From NCBI GenBank assembly GCA_015484715.1, contig WFUY01000317.1, forward strand, positions 1 to 7,357: a stretch of 7,357 bases of DNA, in the 5' to 3' direction. The position numbers and the translations under genes are program-made. The notes under the pieces were generated by a model that saw only the letters and a list, made by a program, of their open reading frames with translations, was not told the origin of the DNA and ran no database searches. The stretch is from Thermoflexales bacterium. GTDB lineage: Bacteria > Chloroflexota > Anaerolineae > S140-20. Below, one piece after another: positions 5,982 through 7,357 of this stretch. Numbering within the stretch: position 1 is the stretch's first letter; every line of letters starts with the position of its first letter.

Positions 5982-6713
5982 TCACAGTCGGGTCAGGATC
6001 TCCGCCTCGCCGTTGGTGATGGCGATGGTATGCTCAAAGTGGGCGGAGAGCCGGCCGTCGGCCGTCGCCACCGTCCACTGGTCCGACAGCAGCCGCGTCT
6101 TCCACGTTCCCGCGTTGACCATCGGTTCCAGGGCGATGGTCATGCCGGGGCGCAAGGGCAGCCCCCGCCCCGGACGGCCCACGTTCAGCATCTGGAACCC
6201 CTCGTGCATCTCACGGCCGATGCCGTGACTGGTGTACTCCCGCACGACGGAGAAGCCGTGGGATTCCACATACTGCTGGATAGCCCAGGCGATGTCGCCG
6301 GTCCGGTTCCCCAACCGGGCCTGGGCGATGCCCACGTAGAGGGCCTGTTCCGTCACCTCCAGCAACCGCCGGGCCTCCTCGCCGATCTCCCCCACCGGGA
6401 TGGTGATGGCCGCGTCGCCGTGGAAGCCCTGGTAGATGGCCCCCACATCCACCGAGATGATGTCCCCTTCCTGCAGCACCCGGGGGCCGGGGATGCCGTG
6501 GACCAGTTCGTCGTTGACCGAGGCGCAGATGGTCGCCGGGAAGGGCGGCCCCTCAGGCAGGCTATTGGGGTACCCCTTGAACGAGGGGATCGCCCCGTGG
6601 CCGCGAATGATCTCCTCGGCCAGCGCGTCCAGCTCACCGGTCGTCACGCCGGGAGCCACGCGCTCCCGCACGGCGGCCAATACCTCGGCCACGATCCGGC
6701 CAGCCTGGCGCAT
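5982..6713 (-). CDS. map: Methionine aminopeptidase, type I
   Basis: Map removes the initiator methionine from new proteins using two metal ions. All five metal ligands are visible, numbered from the ATG at 6713: Asp89 (ISVDVG), Asp100 (HGDAAIT), His163 (SHGIGREMHEG), Glu196 (IALEPMV) and Glu227 (FEHTIAI). The substrate-site histidine is His72 in ELVHGIPG. From this ATG the protein has 243 residues, slightly short for the family. The ATG has GAGGAG nine bases ahead, but family-like sequence continues upstream (VVYLKTEEELAL) to about 6749, where no ATG, GTG or TTG is in frame. The next in-frame TTG is at 6785, inside adk. The true start is therefore uncertain and may be a rare CTG at 6740 or the TTG at 6785. 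It follows adk as in most spc operons. Confidence 0.93.
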   Translation of the reverse strand: MRQAGRIVAEVLAAVRERVAPGVTTGELDALAEEIIRGHGAIPSFKGYPNSLPEGPPFPATICASVNDELVHGIPGPRVLQEGDIISVDVGAIYQGFHGDAAITIPVGEIGEEARRLLEVTEQALYVGIAQARLGNRTGDIAWAIQQYVESHGFSVVREYTSHGIGREMHEGFQMLNVGRPGRGLPLRPGMTIALEPMVNAGTWKTRLLSDQWTVATADGRLSAHFEHTIAITNGEAEILTRL

Positions 6714-6753
6714 CAGCGCCAGCTCCTCTTCCGTTTTCAGGTAGACAACCGCC

Positions 6754-7357
6754 TCACGGGTCCTGGTGAACCGAGGCCGTCTCAATGGCGGCCGCCAACG
6801 CCTCGTGGACCGCGTCAATATCCTGCTCCCCATCAATCTCGACCAGCAGCCCGCGCTCTCGATAGTAGGTGATGAGCGGGCTGGTCTGCTCCATGTAGAC
6901 TTCAATCCGGCGTCGCTGGGTCTCGGGCGTATCGTCGGGCCTCTGGTAAAGCTCCCCACCGCACTCGCAACGTCCCGGTTCCGGCGGCGGGTCGAACAGG
7001 ATGTGGTAGACCCGCCCACACCGGCGACAAGTCCACCGCCCTCCCAGCCGCTGCAACAGGACCTCCTCGCTCACCCTGATGTAGGGGACGATGGTCACCC
7101 GCTCTCCCCGCTCGGCCAGCAGGGCATCCAGCGCCTCGGCCTGAGCGATGGTACGGGGAAAGCCGTCCAGGATCACCCCTCGGGCACAGTCGGGTTGGCT
7201 CAGCCGCTCCCGGACCATCCCCACCGTCACCTCGTCGGGGACCAGGTCCCCCCGCTCCATATAGGCTTTCGCCAGCCTCCCCAGCTCGGTCCCTTCCTTC
7301 AGATGGTAACGGAAGAGGTCACCCGTCGCCACGTGGGGAATCCCCATCTCCTGGGAG
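6754..7357 (-). CDS. adk: Adenylate kinase, 5' end beyond the window
   Basis: Adk interconverts ATP plus AMP and two ADP. The visible part starts at SQEMGIPHVATGDLFR, so the N-terminal P-loop (about 20-25 residues) lies beyond the right edge and the apparent start at 7347 is only an internal Met. Visible parts are the AMP-binding TGDLFR, ILDGFPRTIAQAEAL, the LID domain, and the C-terminal core RPDDTPETQRRRIEVYMEQT. The LID has four cysteines (codons 6961-7029) in a C-x2-C-x16-C-x1-C pattern, a zinc site of the long bacterial type, except that the second pair is CxC where CxxC is usual. The length is otherwise normal for the long-LID form. The TGA stop at 6754-6756 lies close to, or within, the start region of map. 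secY would be expected further upstream. Confidence 0.96.
   Translation of the reverse strand, partial: SQEMGIPHVATGDLFRYHLKEGTELGRLAKAYMERGDLVPDEVTVGMVRERLSQPDCARGVILDGFPRTIAQAEALDALLAERGERVTIVPYIRVSEEVLLQRLGGRWTCRRCGRVYHILFDPPPEPGRCECGGELYQRPDDTPETQRRRIEVYMEQTSPLITYYRERGLLVEIDGEQDIDAVHEALAAAIETASVHQDP

Noticed and set aside
6714..7019. Full-length 345-residue Map starting at 7019
   Set aside because: The first 90 residues are an out-of-frame reading of adk, rich in Arg and Ser, and do not resemble a methionine aminopeptidase.

Overview
The window is the distal half of a conserved ribosomal-protein/RNA-polymerase operon read entirely on the minus strand, followed by a separately transcribed lexA gene. 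High GC content, the gene order, zinc-binding forms of S4, L36 and adenylate kinase, and the many short heptamer/octamer repeat arrays between genes suggest a GC-rich, possibly thermophilic bacterium, with Chloroflexota as my best guess. The taxon is an inference from style, not from a database match.

Layout in transcription order, right to left: adk (5' end cut by the window edge), map, rpmJ, rpsM (S13), rpsK (S11), rpsD (S4), rpoA, rplQ (L17), truA, rplM (L13) and rpsI (S9), then a GC-rich double-hairpin region (879-944), then lexA with its own promoter. The adk-map-(infA)-rpmJ-rpsM-rpsK-rpsD-rpoA-rplQ order is the classical spc/alpha arrangement, and truA-rplM-rpsI is its usual extension in many Gram-positive and related lineages. 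infA (IF-1), normally between map and rpmJ, is absent from this site. Most genes overlap or are separated by fewer than 50 bases; the one large internal gap (rpsD-rpoA, 203 bases) is largely filled by a 7-bp repeat array.

The genes supply the small subunit (S4, S9, S11, S13), the large subunit (L13, L17, L36), the RNA polymerase alpha subunit, a tRNA pseudouridine synthase, nucleotide balance (Adk) and N-terminal Met removal (Map). LexA is the SOS repressor and stands apart. Its promoter has perfect TTGACA and TATAAT hexamers 17 bp apart, with one exact GAAC-N4-GTTC operator in the spacer and a near-identical inverted copy just downstream of the -10, which is a clear autoregulatory design.

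I see no unknown multigene system. The parts worth a second look are the lexA operator layout, the duplicated 22-bp hairpin upstream of lexA (terminator, possibly a relic of an IS200/IS605-type end), several different short-period repeat arrays (one of which has entered the 3' end of truA while another abuts the lexA stop codon), the missing infA, the unclear map start codon, and a CxC zinc knuckle in Adk.
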